From assembly GCA_029851965.1 (NCBI GenBank), contig JARKUW010000257.1, forward strand, positions 1-33,119: DNA of 33,119 nucleotides. The letters are read 5' to 3'. Source of the DNA: Bacteroidota bacterium. GTDB taxonomy: Bacteria; Bacteroidota; Bacteroidia; Sphingobacteriales; Sphingobacteriaceae. This document shows, in pieces, positions 1-8,847 of this stretch. How positions within the stretch are numbered: position 1 is the first letter of the stretch; each line of letters starts with the position of its first letter. Under the pieces are notes generated by a model that saw nothing but the letters and a program-made list of their open reading frames with translations, did not search any database and was not told the DNA's origin. The position numbers and the translations under genes were made by a program.

Positions 1-1161
1 ACCATTCCGGTAGTTTACACCACCAAAAGCATACACTTCAGCACCGTTGGATACCGGCACAACAGAGTTGAAGAACAAGGAACCCCCACGGTTCTGCGAC
101 TGCCCGATGTTTGGAACAAAGTCGCCACGGGTCAGCCCCCTGCGCGCGAGCTCTGCGTCGGTAATATCCGCCCCTGTCGGTGCCGGATAGAGCGCCGGGT
201 TGTTGTAATCTGTAAAGATCACCCCCCTGTACGGTGTGGTCCTGGAAGCAAAGTCGCGGTAGTCAAACGATCCGGAGAAGTTCAGGAACCCACCTTTATC
301 GCTCAAAGCAACACCATAGTTCACATTTGCCTGAACCGTTTCGCCGTCAAGCCCATCAGAGTGCTTGCCGCCAAAGCCACCGCCTGTAACGCTGGCGGTA
401 AGTTTATCAACATCTGTATTCAAAATGATGTTGATTACGCCGGCAATCGCATCCGAACCATATTGTGCAGATGCACCGTCTCTCAGGATCTCAATCCTTT
501 TGATGGCGGCCGTTGGAATGGCATTTAAATCCGTTCCGACGGAACCTTTACCCAAACTCCCGTTGATGTTAATGACTGAAGTGGTATGGCGTCGCTTACC
601 ATTGATGAGCACCAACACCTGATCCGGACCCAGTCCACGTAAGGATGCCGGGTCTATGTGATCCGTTGCATCCGTTAAGCTCATCACATTGGAGGTAAAG
701 GACGGCGCTACAAAGTTCAGGATCTGGTTAACAGATACCTGTGCAACACTTTGCGTCAGTTTCTGAATGTCGACCACATCCACCGGAACGGGTGTGTCCA
801 GGCGTGATCTTGGAGCACTTCTGGAACCCAGCACCACGACCCCTTCCAGGTTGTTCCCGGCGTCGGAGCTTAAGGTAAAATTGAGTTCTTTGGTCTCATC
901 CGCAGCAACCGTTACGGTTTGGCGTACGGTTTGGAAGCCGATGTAACTCACCAGAACCTGATAGGTTCCTGCTGCAGGAAGCCTGATTTCGTAACGCCCA
1001 TTGGCGTCAGTTCCTGCACGTTGTTTCTGCCCGGCAACGGACACCGTTGCGCCGGAGATGGTCTGGCTGGTATCCCGCACCTCGCCCCGGATCACCTGGG
1101 CCTGGGTGCTGTAAGCCAATGCTGCAAACCAAAATAGGAGTAGGTAAAATTTAATTTTCAT
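1..1161 (-). CDS. TonB-dependent receptor, N-terminal part (cut by window edge)
   Basis: Outer-membrane active transporter for an unknown ligand, energised by TonB-ExbBD. The reading frame is open from an ATG at 1161 to the first base of the window, giving 387 residues; the rest of the barrel lies outside. Residues 1-22 form a signal peptide ending in TQAQ. About 23-100 is a carboxypeptidase-D-like regulatory domain (GEVRDTSQTISGATVSV, then NGRYEIRL and YIGFQT). A TonB-box-like GVVVLGS precedes the plug domain, which shows SLRGLGPDQVLVLINGKRR and RIEILRDGASAQYGSDAIAG, both classic plug motifs. The first barrel strands follow. It does not look like a SusC protein: no SusD partner is visible and the plug wording is that of general TonB receptors. 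It lies downstream of gpsA on the same strand with a 186-base gap, so it probably has its own promoter. The family is confident; the substrate is unknown. Confidence 0.9.
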   Translation of the reverse strand, partial: MKIKFYLLLFWFAALAYSTQAQVIRGEVRDTSQTISGATVSVAGQKQRAGTDANGRYEIRLPAAGTYQVLVSYIGFQTVRQTVTVAADETKELNFTLSSDAGNNLEGVVVLGSRSAPRSRLDTPVPVDVVDIQKLTQSVAQVSVNQILNFVAPSFTSNVMSLTDATDHIDPASLRGLGPDQVLVLINGKRRHTTSVININGSLGKGSVGTDLNAIPTAAIKRIEILRDGASAQYGSDAIAGVINIILNTDVDKLTASVTGGGFGGKHSDGLDGETVQANVNYGVALSDKGGFLNFSGSFDYRDFASRTTPYRGVIFTDYNNPALYPAPTGADITDAELARRGLTRGDFVPNIGQSQNRGGSLFFNSVVPVSNGAEVYAFGGVNYRNG

Positions 1162-1347
1162 AGATATGCGTTTAAGGTTAAACAATCCGGCAATGAAAAT
1201 TCCGAACTGAAACGCAATAATAGTTAATAATTAAATTTTATCCTATTAGTTTACTAGGCTTTGCCCCGAATATTAGTCGTAAGGGTACTTGAACACAAAT
1301 CCTGCGTATAATCCCCAGCCAGCAACGTACAATCATACGATGCCTTA

Positions 1348-2346
1348 TTAGTTGAGCTGCTCTGTCAGCAGTCCCATCTCGATCTGTGGAGAATGTTTTT
1401 CATATAGAATCGCGTAGACCGCCCTGCTGATCGGCATCTCTACTTTATACTTCTTGTTAATTACATGCATACAAGCTGCCGCATAATAGCCTTCGGCGAT
1501 CATATTCATCTCCAGCTGTGCAGACTTTACCGTGTACCCCTTGCCAATCATGTTCCCGAAAGTCCGGTTGCGGCTAAACTGGGAATAAGCCGTTACCAGT
1601 AAGTCGCCGAGGTAGGCAGATTCTTTAATGTCCCGGGAAATGGGATGTACCGCATTAACGAAGCGGTTGATTTCGCGGATGGCATTGGAGATCAGAACGG
1701 CCTGGAAGTTATCCCCATAGCCCACACCATGGCAAATGCCGCTGGCTACTGCATAAATGTTCTTTAATACCGCCGCATATTCCGTCCCGAAGATGTCGTC
1801 ACAAACATTGGTCTTGATGTAACGTGTGTTCAGCAGTTTTGCAAAGTGGGTTGCGGTCTCCACATTTACCGACGCAATGGTTACATAAGATAGCTTTTCG
1901 AGTGCCACTTCCTCCGCATGGCAGGGGCCGCTGATCACCAGGATGTCCGAAAATGGAACCTGATATTTCTCGTTCAGAAACTCGCCAATGATCTGATTTT
2001 CATCCGGAACAATTCCTTTAATGGCGGAAACAACTTTCTTGCCTTTCAGATCTTCCGCTGTAATGTCCTTCAGGCTTTCCTTTAAAAATGCCGCAGGCAC
2101 GTTAAGCACCACATAGTCTGCACAGCGGATGACCTCACGAAGGTTGTTTGAAATGTTCGCAGGCGGGATCTTGACGACCGCTGCACTCAGATAATGGGGA
2201 TTGTGATGGTACTTCTGGATGTGTTCAATGGCTTCTGTGTTCCGCATCCACCAATATATTTCCTTCTCACTACTATTATCTGAAAGCATCTTAATTATAG
2301 CGGTAGCCCAGCTACCACCACCAATCATTGCAACTTTTGCCGACAT
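1348..2346 (-). CDS. gpsA: NAD(P)H-dependent glycerol-3-phosphate dehydrogenase
   Basis: Cytosolic enzyme reducing dihydroxyacetone phosphate to sn-glycerol-3-phosphate for phospholipid synthesis. The protein opens with MSAKVAMIGGGSWATA, the Rossmann dinucleotide-binding loop. It continues with SAIKGIVP, ISGPCHAEE, the catalytic-lysine segment GTEYAAVLKNIYAVASG and the C-terminal substrate segment GDLLVTAYSQFSRNRTFG. At 332 residues it has the normal family length. The frame can be extended upstream to a TTG at 2355 (adding three residues), but the ATG at 2346 gives the usual N-terminus and I chose it. The preceding gene's terminator hairpin (2364-2388) ends only about 18 bases before this start, so either a very short leader or read-through is implied. 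No strong Shine-Dalgarno is visible. Confidence 0.96.
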   Translation of the reverse strand: MSAKVAMIGGGSWATAIIKMLSDNSSEKEIYWWMRNTEAIEHIQKYHHNPHYLSAAVVKIPPANISNNLREVIRCADYVVLNVPAAFLKESLKDITAEDLKGKKVVSAIKGIVPDENQIIGEFLNEKYQVPFSDILVISGPCHAEEVALEKLSYVTIASVNVETATHFAKLLNTRYIKTNVCDDIFGTEYAAVLKNIYAVASGICHGVGYGDNFQAVLISNAIREINRFVNAVHPISRDIKESAYLGDLLVTAYSQFSRNRTFGNMIGKGYTVKSAQLEMNMIAEGYYAAACMHVINKKYKVEMPISRAVYAILYEKHSPQIEMGLLTEQLN

Positions 2347-2356
2347 ATTGACCAAA

Positions 2357-2388
2357 TAAAAAATCCCGGTTTAAACTTTAAACCGGGA
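2357..2388 (-). terminator. Intrinsic terminator of the tolC-hlyD operon
   Basis: The arms at 2364-2375 and 2377-2388 are perfect 12-base inverted repeats (tcccggtttaaa and its complement); the real loop is probably the central AT bases. On the minus strand the hairpin is followed by a run of six T (2363-2358). It follows the hlyD stop by 32 bases and abuts the gpsA start. Confidence 0.8.
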
Positions 2389-2420
2389 CAATTTACCTAA
2401 AATATTACGATTGACGTGCT

Positions 2421-3779
2421 TTACTTTTTGTCCGGCTGGGCAAACAATTGATCTTTAGTGGCTTTTTCTACTTTCATTCCATCCTTCAATCTGTTCTGTA
2501 TTGCAGAATACGGGCCGGTCACCACCTCTGTTCCGGCCTTTATTCCCGAGTTAACAATGATGAACTGATCGTTCTGGATACCTGTAGTTACCTCTACTTT
2601 CTTTACCACGCCGTTTCCAAAAGTATATACATACTGCTTCACCGCTTTGTCCGTAAGTTTCGATTTTTGTTTGTCTGCATTTTCCGGATTGTCACTGGCC
2701 TTTGTATCTGTTTCGGTCTTGGTATTGTTACCGGTAAAGACCGACTGGATCGGAATAGAAAGTCCTTTTACAGATTCACTCTGGATGTCTACAGTTGCCG
2801 ACAACCCTGGTCTGAACGGAGAGGGCAGGTCTTTTGCACCGCCTTTAACGCCGCTATAGGAATCTGCCAGGATGCGGATCTTCACCACAAAGTTGGTTAC
2901 CTGATCCACAGACGTCGTTGTGGTTGTACCTACATCTTTGGACGAACTGCCAATTTCGGTAACGATACCTTTAAATTTCTTATCTGCAAAAGCATCTACT
3001 TCGATCACGGCGCTGTCGCCGACATTCACGCGGTTGATGTCATTTTCATTCACGTCAACATTCACTTCCATCGTAGAGAGGTTGGAGATCCGCATGATCT
3101 CCGTACCTGCAAACTGTGCCGTACCTAAGATACGGTCCCCAAGTTCTACAGACAACTTCGATATTACGCCGTCAACGGGCGCGAAAATGGTTGCTTTAGC
3201 AAGGTTGGCACTGGCTTCCTGCACGTTTGCACCAGATTGTTCCAATCCAAACTTGGCACCGATCAGATTCTGTTTTGCACTTTCCAGATTTGTCTTTGCC
3301 GTTGTGTAGGCGGCCTGTGCAGCATCAAATTCTGATACCGATATCACTTTCTTTTTATAGAGCTCCACATTTCTTTTGTAAGTGGCATCGGCATTTACGA
3401 AGTTCGCCTGTGATTGCTTCAGCTGCTGCTCTGCAGAAGCAACACTTGCCTTCTGTGAGCTGTAGGATGCACGTGCCCGGTCATAACCTGACTTCAATAC
3501 ATCCGGCCTTACTTTACACAACAACTGCCCTTTCTTTACGATGTCACCCTCTTTTACCAAAAGCTCCGTTACTTCACCAGAAACCTCAGAACTCAATTTA
3601 ACTTCAGTTTCCGGCTGGATCTTACCACTTGCGGTCACCGTTTCCACAACAGTTCTGCTTTGCGCTTTTTCAATAGTCACCTTCTCGACCTTCTCCCCCC
3701 CGATTGCACCGGTAACCTTCAGTACGATAAGCAAGGCAACTATCACTCCAATCGCAATAAGTATGTGTTTTAGTTTCAT
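2421..3779 (-). CDS. HlyD/MacA-type periplasmic adaptor (membrane fusion protein)
   Basis: Periplasmic adaptor that links an inner-membrane pump (ABC MacB type or RND) to a TolC channel. Residues 5-25 form one N-terminal membrane anchor. A first lipoyl half-motif spans about 58-92 (VSGEVTELLVKEGDIVKKGQ). A long alpha-helical hairpin with many Ala, Gln and Lys residues covers about 95-192. The second lipoyl half is at about 196-225 (IFAPVDGVISKLSVELGDR). Beta-barrel and membrane-proximal domains follow. A low-complexity charged insert lies at about 355-382, rich in Thr, Lys, Asp and Asn. The 452-residue length is at the long end for the family because of that insert. It lies 66 bases downstream of the tolC-family gene, evidently in the same operon. 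A terminator follows directly, so no ABC or RND pump gene belongs to this transcript. Substrate not predictable. Confidence 0.92.
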   Translation of the reverse strand: MKLKHILIAIGVIVALLIVLKVTGAIGGEKVEKVTIEKAQSRTVVETVTASGKIQPETEVKLSSEVSGEVTELLVKEGDIVKKGQLLCKVRPDVLKSGYDRARASYSSQKASVASAEQQLKQSQANFVNADATYKRNVELYKKKVISVSEFDAAQAAYTTAKTNLESAKQNLIGAKFGLEQSGANVQEASANLAKATIFAPVDGVISKLSVELGDRILGTAQFAGTEIMRISNLSTMEVNVDVNENDINRVNVGDSAVIEVDAFADKKFKGIVTEIGSSSKDVGTTTTTSVDQVTNFVVKIRILADSYSGVKGGAKDLPSPFRPGLSATVDIQSESVKGLSIPIQSVFTGNNTKTETDTKASDNPENADKQKSKLTDKAVKQYVYTFGNGVVKKVEVTTGIQNDQFIIVNSGIKAGTEVVTGPYSAIQNRLKDGMKVEKATKDQLFAQPDKK

Positions 3780-3845
3780 TTTGTTTGTTTGTTTTTGTTA
3801 AAGTATAATTGAGCTTGTTTGTCTATTCAGATGTGACGGGACGTG

Positions 3846-5228
3846 TTAAAAAGTGACTGGCTTACCAAGGTAGTAATCAATTACTTTAGAACGGAAAAGT
3901 AAGTCATATTTGGCTTGAATAAAGTCGATCTCCGCTTTATTCCGGTTCGTTCTGGCCGTATTGTAATCCAGCGAATTTACCAGACCAACATTATACCGTT
4001 CTTCGATCACGGTAAAGGCATCTTTTTGCGCATTAAACGTATTCAAAGTAGATCGGTACCTGCTGTCTGCAGCTCTCAGATCTGCAACCGCCTGTGCGAT
4101 GACCTTGTTCAGATTATTCTTGATCAGCTGCTCCTGAATGATATAGCCCTGGTAGCTGATTTTTGCCCTGCGGACATTTGATTTTGCAGAAAGACCATTG
4201 AAGATCGGTATGCGAAGTGAAAGTCCGATGTTCTGGAAAAAGTTGTTGTTGATCTGATCGAACAGGTGTGCATCCTGAATTCCAAACTGACCATTTTGTG
4301 AAGCCAGATCATAGGAGTACCGGGTTCCGATACCGCCACCCAGCGATATCGTTGGCAACAAACGTCCCTTTGCCACAGCTACGCCTTTTTCCGCAGCTTC
4401 GCGGTTTAAACGTGCCAGTTTTACATCCGGAAAAAGTGACAGGGATGACGTGTAAACGTCATCAACGTTATAGCTTTTCTGCGCGGCATCAATGTCCTGG
4501 ACAGTCGGCGCAACCACCTTGTATCCCGCTTCCGGGCGCATCTCCATCAATTGTGAAAGCGTCAGGTAAGATATGGTCAGCTGGTTCTGTGCATTGGTCA
4601 CGTTTAACTCTGCAGTAGCAACCTGCGCTTTCGCCTGGGAGACATCTGCAACGGTTTTATTTCCGGCATCGAACAATGCGTTCTCCCTCTCCAGGGTTTG
4701 CTGTGCGACCACAAGCTGTTCCTGTGATGCTTTCAGAAAATCTTCATTGAAGACCACCTGAAAATACGAGGTTACAACTTGTAAGATGAGGTCATTTTTT
4801 GTCTTCTCTACCGCGCTGTACCCTGCTTCCAGTAAGATCCTGTTCTGCCGGATCTGATTTATTTTGGCAAAGCCACCAAACAGGTCTACGGATGTGGTAA
4901 CGCTCCCATTTCCCGAAAAGAAGTTCCGTGTGACGAGCTGGTTGGTCGCGGGATTCAAACTTCGCCCGAAGTTGAAGCTGTTGTCTAATCCACCATTAAC
5001 CGTAGGGAACAAGTCCGCACGGGATTGCTGTAAATACGTTTCCGCAGTAAGTGCATCCAGGGAACTTTGCTTGATATTCAGGTTGTTTTGCAGCATTCTT
5101 TCCACCGCTTGCTGGATGGTAATGGTTTCCTGTGCTTTTACGGAACTACTTACGCACACAGCGGCGAGGCTTAGGGCAAGAATGCAGGTTATTTTAGAGA
5201 ATACACCACGATTGGTAAACACTTTCAT
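3846..5228 (-). CDS. TolC-family outer membrane efflux protein
   Basis: Outer-membrane channel component of a tripartite efflux or type I secretion system. Residues 1-32 are a signal peptide ending SSVKA before QETITIQQAV. The mature protein shows two internally related outer-membrane-efflux repeats: LNIKQSSLDALTAETYLQQS with a periplasmic helix in the first half, and LPTISLGGGIGTRYSYD followed by LSLRIPIFNGLSAKSNVRRA in the second. The C-terminus has the usual EIDFIQAKYDLLFRSKVIDYYLG segment. The length of 460 residues is normal. It is first in a two-gene operon with the adaptor at 2421-3779 and is divergent from the deacetylase at 5305, with 76 bases between the two starts. The start ATG at 5228 is the only one that places the signal peptide correctly. 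Confidence 0.94.
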   Translation of the reverse strand: MKVFTNRGVFSKITCILALSLAAVCVSSSVKAQETITIQQAVERMLQNNLNIKQSSLDALTAETYLQQSRADLFPTVNGGLDNSFNFGRSLNPATNQLVTRNFFSGNGSVTTSVDLFGGFAKINQIRQNRILLEAGYSAVEKTKNDLILQVVTSYFQVVFNEDFLKASQEQLVVAQQTLERENALFDAGNKTVADVSQAKAQVATAELNVTNAQNQLTISYLTLSQLMEMRPEAGYKVVAPTVQDIDAAQKSYNVDDVYTSSLSLFPDVKLARLNREAAEKGVAVAKGRLLPTISLGGGIGTRYSYDLASQNGQFGIQDAHLFDQINNNFFQNIGLSLRIPIFNGLSAKSNVRRAKISYQGYIIQEQLIKNNLNKVIAQAVADLRAADSRYRSTLNTFNAQKDAFTVIEERYNVGLVNSLDYNTARTNRNKAEIDFIQAKYDLLFRSKVIDYYLGKPVTF

Positions 5229-5304
5229 ATGTTATAATTTCAATATTTGTTAAACAGCTTTTTTCTATTTCCGGGAGCACCGCCACAAATTACTACATTT
5301 GGAC

Positions 5305-5921
5305 ATGTATCTGGTTAAATCTCCCTTTTTCTTGAGATGGTATTATCCGTCACTGATCTGGAATAAAGCACGTTCGGAAAAGCTGTCTATTTGACCATTG
5401 ACGACGGACCTATACCTGATGTTACAGACTTTGTTTTAAAAACTTTGGAGACGTTTGATGCTAAGGCGACATTTTTCTGCATTGGAGATAATATCAGGAA
5501 ACATCCTGAAGTGTACAATAAGTTGATTGATGCTGGTCACAGGATTGGAAATCACACGTTCAACCACCTTAAAGGGTGGAAAACCACTGATGAGACCTAT
5601 GTGGAGAATTTTGAAAAGTGCCAGAGTCTGACAAACTCCAGCCTGTTCAGACCGCCCTACGGGCGGATAAAGAAATCGCAGGCGAACAAGATCAAAGCGA
5701 GGTATCCGGAAATGGAAATCATCATGTGGGATGTCCTCAGCGGCGACTTCGACACCCAGCTTTCCCCAGAAAAGTGCTTCAAAAACGTAGTTGAAAATGC
5801 TAAGAATGGTTCTATAATCGTGTTTCATGATAGCTTAAAAGCGTTTGACCGGCTGAAATATGCCCTTCCCAGGTGCTTATCTGTTTTTAAGGAAGAGGGC
5901 TATCAATTCCGCACACTTTAA
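5305..5921 (+). pseudogene. Polysaccharide deacetylase (NodB/CE4), split by a one-base frameshift
   Basis: Predicted metal-dependent deacetylase of N-acetylated glycans. An ATG at 5305 opens MYLVKSPFFLRWYYPSLIWN and continues through KARSEK, which looks like the conserved start of this family, but that frame stops at 5392-5394. The NodB core continues one frame over, as an open frame from a TTG at 5391 to 5921. The shift falls in the four-A run at 5378-5381; a fifth A would restore EKAVYLTIDDGP. The core is otherwise complete: TIDDGP (metal and catalytic Asp), NHTFNH (zinc His pair), RPPYGR, MWDVLSGDFD and IIVFHDS. Either this is a recent mutation, a homopolymer sequencing error, or less likely a -1 recoding site. 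If translation began at 5391 the protein (176 residues) would lack its first strand. No partner gene is evident; it diverges from tolC. Confidence 0.8.
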
Positions 5922-5996
5922 CCCGCTTATACCAATCTCAGGCCAGCAAAAAAATTACAGCGGACTCATCACAGCGGATACTTCAAATAGGCGCGG

Positions 5997-6242
5997 TTAA
6001 ACGCGACAAAATAGGAAGCGGTCGGAGATGCTCCACGAAGGGTCCTGGGTCGGTACCGAACCGGCATTGAGCCGGCCTTGAACCGGGTTTGAACCGGCGT
6101 TGATCCGGCTGTGGGTGGATCGACGCCCTATAGCAGCCGGATAGGGGCCGGAAAGACGCCTACCCCCGTCCCCTGTACAATGTGATGTTAGCGGCACATT
6201 TAACTTGCTTCTGACAGCGGTGAATTGGCCCGCAATCCACAT
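5997..6242 (-). repeat. GC-rich block with 11-bp tandem repeat, possible interspersed element
   Basis: This stretch sits in the 552-base gene-free interval 5922-6473 and is much richer in G+C than its AT-rich surroundings. At 6059-6113 five imperfect 11-base units lie head to tail: aaccggcattg, agccggccttg, aaccgggtttg, aaccggcgttg, atccggctgtg. The last unit's atccggct (6103-6110) pairs perfectly with agccggat (6135-6142). A minus-strand frame of 81 codons spans the block. Because 11 is not a multiple of three, it shows an 11-residue period (RINAGSNPVQG then RLNAGSVPTQD). I regard that frame as a by-product of the repeat and not as a gene. I have an unverified impression that similar blocks recur in Pedobacter-like genomes, which would make this an interspersed repeat. 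No transposase or tRNA is seen. Confidence 0.6.
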
Positions 6243-6316
6243 TACTCAAAAAAAATAATTTAGCGGATTAAACACTGGAATGTGCCGGCAGAGGTGTTCA
6301 TTTCCGAACGGATATT

Positions 6317-6330
6317 GTTCATTAATGAAC
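6317..6330. promoter_or_regulatory. 14-bp perfect palindrome upstream of aconitase
   Basis: GTTCATTAATGAAC reads identically on both strands and lies about 144 bases before the aconitase start, in AT-rich DNA between the GC-rich repeat block and the gene. It has the size and symmetry of a dimeric-regulator operator. No regulator gene is nearby, so the role is a guess. The rest of 6246-6473 shows no open frame or RNA gene that I recognise. Confidence 0.3.
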
Positions 6331-6473
6331 TTTTATAACCCATTTGTTACGGCTGACCAAGCTATTTAGAACATTTATAAATAATATAATGATGTACAGA
6401 TGATGTCAGCCCCCTGCTTTTTTTTGTAAATTCGCTTAAAATAAGATTTATTACCTTTCAAACAATATCATCA

Positions 6474-8741
6474 ATGGCATTCGACATAGAAATGATCAAA
6501 AAGGTGTATGCAAACTTTGGCCCCCGCATCGAGGCGGCACGTAAGCTGGTAGGCAGACCTTTAACACTCTCAGAGAAAATTTTATATACCCACTTGTGGG
6601 ACGATAAAGCAACTGCATCGTATCAAAGAGGTGTAGATTATGTAGATTTTGCACCGGATCGTGTAGCGATGCAGGATGCAACTGCTCAAATGGCATTATT
6701 ACAGTTTATGCAGGCTGGACGTCCTAAAGTGGCTGTTCCTTCTACTGTTCACTGTGATCACTTGATCACGGCTAAAAATGGTGCAGAGATCGATCTACCT
6801 GCAGCAAATACAGAAAGTAAAGAAGTTTTCGACTTCCTTGCTTCGGTTTCAAACAAATATGGTATCGGTTTCTGGAAACCAGGAGCGGGTATTATTCACC
6901 AGGTTTTGCTTGAAAACTATTCATTTCCGGGCGGAATGATGATCGGAACGGATTCACATACCGTTATGGGTGGTGGATTGGGAATGATCGCCATTGGTGT
7001 TGGTGGTGCTGATGCCTGTGATGTAATGGCAGGCTTGCCATGGGAGCTTAAATTCCCTAAACTGATCGGTGTGAAGTTAACCGGTAAATTAAGCGGATGG
7101 ACTGCACCTAAAGATGTTATCCTGAAAGTAGCAGGTATTTTAACCGTTAAAGGTGGTACCGGCGCGATCGTAGAATATTTTGGCGAAGGCGCAAACAATA
7201 TGAGCTGTACCGGTAAAGGTACCATCTGTAATATGGGTGCTGAAATTGGTGCGACAACATCTGTTTTCGGATACGATGAAAGCATGGAACGCTATTTACG
7301 CGGAACAAAGAGAGCTGATGTTGCTGATGCAGCAAATGAAATCAAAGCACACCTGACTGGTGACCCTGAGGTTTATGCTGAGCCGGAAAAATACTTTGAT
7401 CAATTGATCGAAATCAACCTTTCTGAATTGGAGCCTTACCTGAACGGTCCTTTTACACCAGATTTGGCTACCCCAATTTCTAAAATGAAGCAAGTTGCAG
7501 CAGAGAACGGCTGGCCAATGAAAATCGATGTGGGCTTGATCGGATCGTGTACCAACTCTTCTTATGAAGATATTTCACGTGCGGTGAGTGTCGCGAAACA
7601 GGTTGAAGAAAAAGGCCTTACACCGAAGTCTGAATATTGCATTAACCCGGGATCTGAGCAGATCCGTTACACCATAGACCGGGACGGTTATTTAGATGTA
7701 TTCAAAAAGATTGGTGCTAAAGTATTCACCAATGCCTGCGGACCATGTATCGGTATGTGGGATCGTGTTGGTGCGGAAAAACAAGAGCGGAACACCATTG
7801 TTCACTCGTTCAACAGGAACTTCGCGAAACGTGCAGATGGTAACCCGAATACTTTTGCTTTTGTTGGTTCACCAGAACTGGTTACCGCAATGGCCATCGC
7901 AGGAGATTTAAGCTTCAACCCTTTAACAGATACACTAACCAACGACAAAGGCGAACAAGTGATGCTGGATGCACCGTCTGGATTCGAATTGCCGGTTAAT
8001 GGCTTCGACGTGGAGGACGCAGGTTATCAGCAGCCAGCCGCAGACGGAAGTCACGTGCAGGTTGCGGTATCGCCAACATCACACAGACTTCAGTTGCTTG
8101 ATCCATTCCCGGCCTGGGAAGGCACCGACTTAAAAGGTCTTAAGCTATTGATCAAAGCAAAAGGAAAATGTACAACAGACCACATCTCTATGGCTGGTCC
8201 GTGGTTGAAATTCCGTGGTCACCTTGATAACATTTCGAACAACATGTTAATCGGAGCAGTAAACTACTTCAATGAGAAAACTGACCTGGTTAAAAATCAG
8301 ATCACAGGAGAATACGGTCCGGTACCTGCTACTGCCCGTGCATATAAAGCAGCTAACTTCGGATCGATCGTTATCGGTGATGAAAACTATGGTGAAGGAT
8401 CCAGCCGTGAGCATGCTGCGATGGAGCCGCGTCACCTGGGTGTACGTGTGGTACTGGTAAAATCATTTGCCCGTATACACGAAACAAACCTTAAAAAACA
8501 AGGTATGCTTGGTCTTACCTTCCAGAATAAAGAGGATTACGATAAAATTCGCGAGGATGATGTTGTAGATGTAGTTGGCCTGACAACCTTCACGCCGAAT
8601 GTTCCGTTGACATTGGTATTAAACCACAGCGATGGTACAAGTGAAGAGATCGTGGTAAACCACAGTTACAATGCACAGCAGATTGAGTGGTTCAAAGCTG
8701 GTGGCGCACTTAATATTATCCGCCAGCAGATCGGCAAGTAA
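6474..8741 (+). CDS. acn: Aconitate hydratase, mitochondrial-type
   Basis: TCA-cycle enzyme interconverting citrate and isocitrate through a [4Fe-4S] cluster in the cytosol. At 755 residues it matches the mitochondrial-type aconitase length rather than the roughly 890-residue AcnA/IRP or AcnB types. Cluster cysteines are at 359 ([11 protein letters not shown]) and at 422 and 425 ([10 protein letters not shown]), nearly the same numbering as the mammalian mitochondrial enzyme. Other family segments are VHCDHL near the N-terminus, GTDSHT at about 158-163, and [17 protein letters not shown] with [17 protein letters not shown] in the C-terminal swivel domain. The gene stands alone between a long non-coding leader and a strong terminator at 8764-8797, so it is probably monocistronic. 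No citrate synthase or isocitrate dehydrogenase gene is nearby. Confidence 0.98.
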   Translation: MAFDIEMIKKVYANFGPRIEAARKLVGRPLTLSEKILYTHLWDDKATASYQRGVDYVDFAPDRVAMQDATAQMALLQFMQAGRPKVAVPSTVHCDHLITAKNGAEIDLPAANTESKEVFDFLASVSNKYGIGFWKPGAGIIHQVLLENYSFPGGMMIGTDSHTVMGGGLGMIAIGVGGADACDVMAGLPWELKFPKLIGVKLTGKLSGWTAPKDVILKVAGILTVKGGTGAIVEYFGEGANNMSCTGKGTICNMGAEIGATTSVFGYDESMERYLRGTKRADVADAANEIKAHLTGDPEVYAEPEKYFDQLIEINLSELEPYLNGPFTPDLATPISKMKQVAAENGWPMKIDVGLIGSCTNSSYEDISRAVSVAKQVEEKGLTPKSEYCINPGSEQIRYTIDRDGYLDVFKKIGAKVFTNACGPCIGMWDRVGAEKQERNTIVHSFNRNFAKRADGNPNTFAFVGSPELVTAMAIAGDLSFNPLTDTLTNDKGEQVMLDAPSGFELPVNGFDVEDAGYQQPAADGSHVQVAVSPTSHRLQLLDPFPAWEGTDLKGLKLLIKAKGKCTTDHISMAGPWLKFRGHLDNISNNMLIGAVNYFNEKTDLVKNQITGEYGPVPATARAYKAANFGSIVIGDENYGEGSSREHAAMEPRHLGVRVVLVKSFARIHETNLKKQGMLGLTFQNKEDYDKIREDDVVDVVGLTTFTPNVPLTLVLNHSDGTSEEIVVNHSYNAQQIEWFKAGGALNIIRQQIGK

Positions 8742-8763
8742 TATCAGCTTGCTACCGCATAGC

Positions 8764-8797
8764 AAAGCCTCCCGGAAGATCCGGGAGGCTTTTTTTT
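8764..8797 (+). terminator. Intrinsic terminator after aconitase
   Basis: A perfect 13-base stem (8764-8776 with 8780-8792), a three-base loop and a T tract to 8797. The preceding A residues make it usable from the minus strand too, closing the convergent MutS-like gene that ends at 8848. Confidence 0.9.
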
Positions 8798-8847
8798 GTT
8801 TCTTTTTCCTGCTTGTTTTATTTCTATTTTCCTGCTCGTATTGTTTT

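Noticed and set aside
2310..2346. Altered GxGxxG loop in GpsA (GGGSWATA)
   Set aside because: I believe this wording is common in Bacteroidota GpsA, and all other motifs are intact.
2448..3128. 226-codon plus-strand open frame opposite the HlyD gene
   Set aside because: Cys/Phe/Arg-rich shadow of a clearly real gene on the other strand.
6452..6459. TACCTTTC as a -7 box for aconitase
   Set aside because: One mismatch at the conserved G and no -33 box at 19-20 bases; too weak to call.
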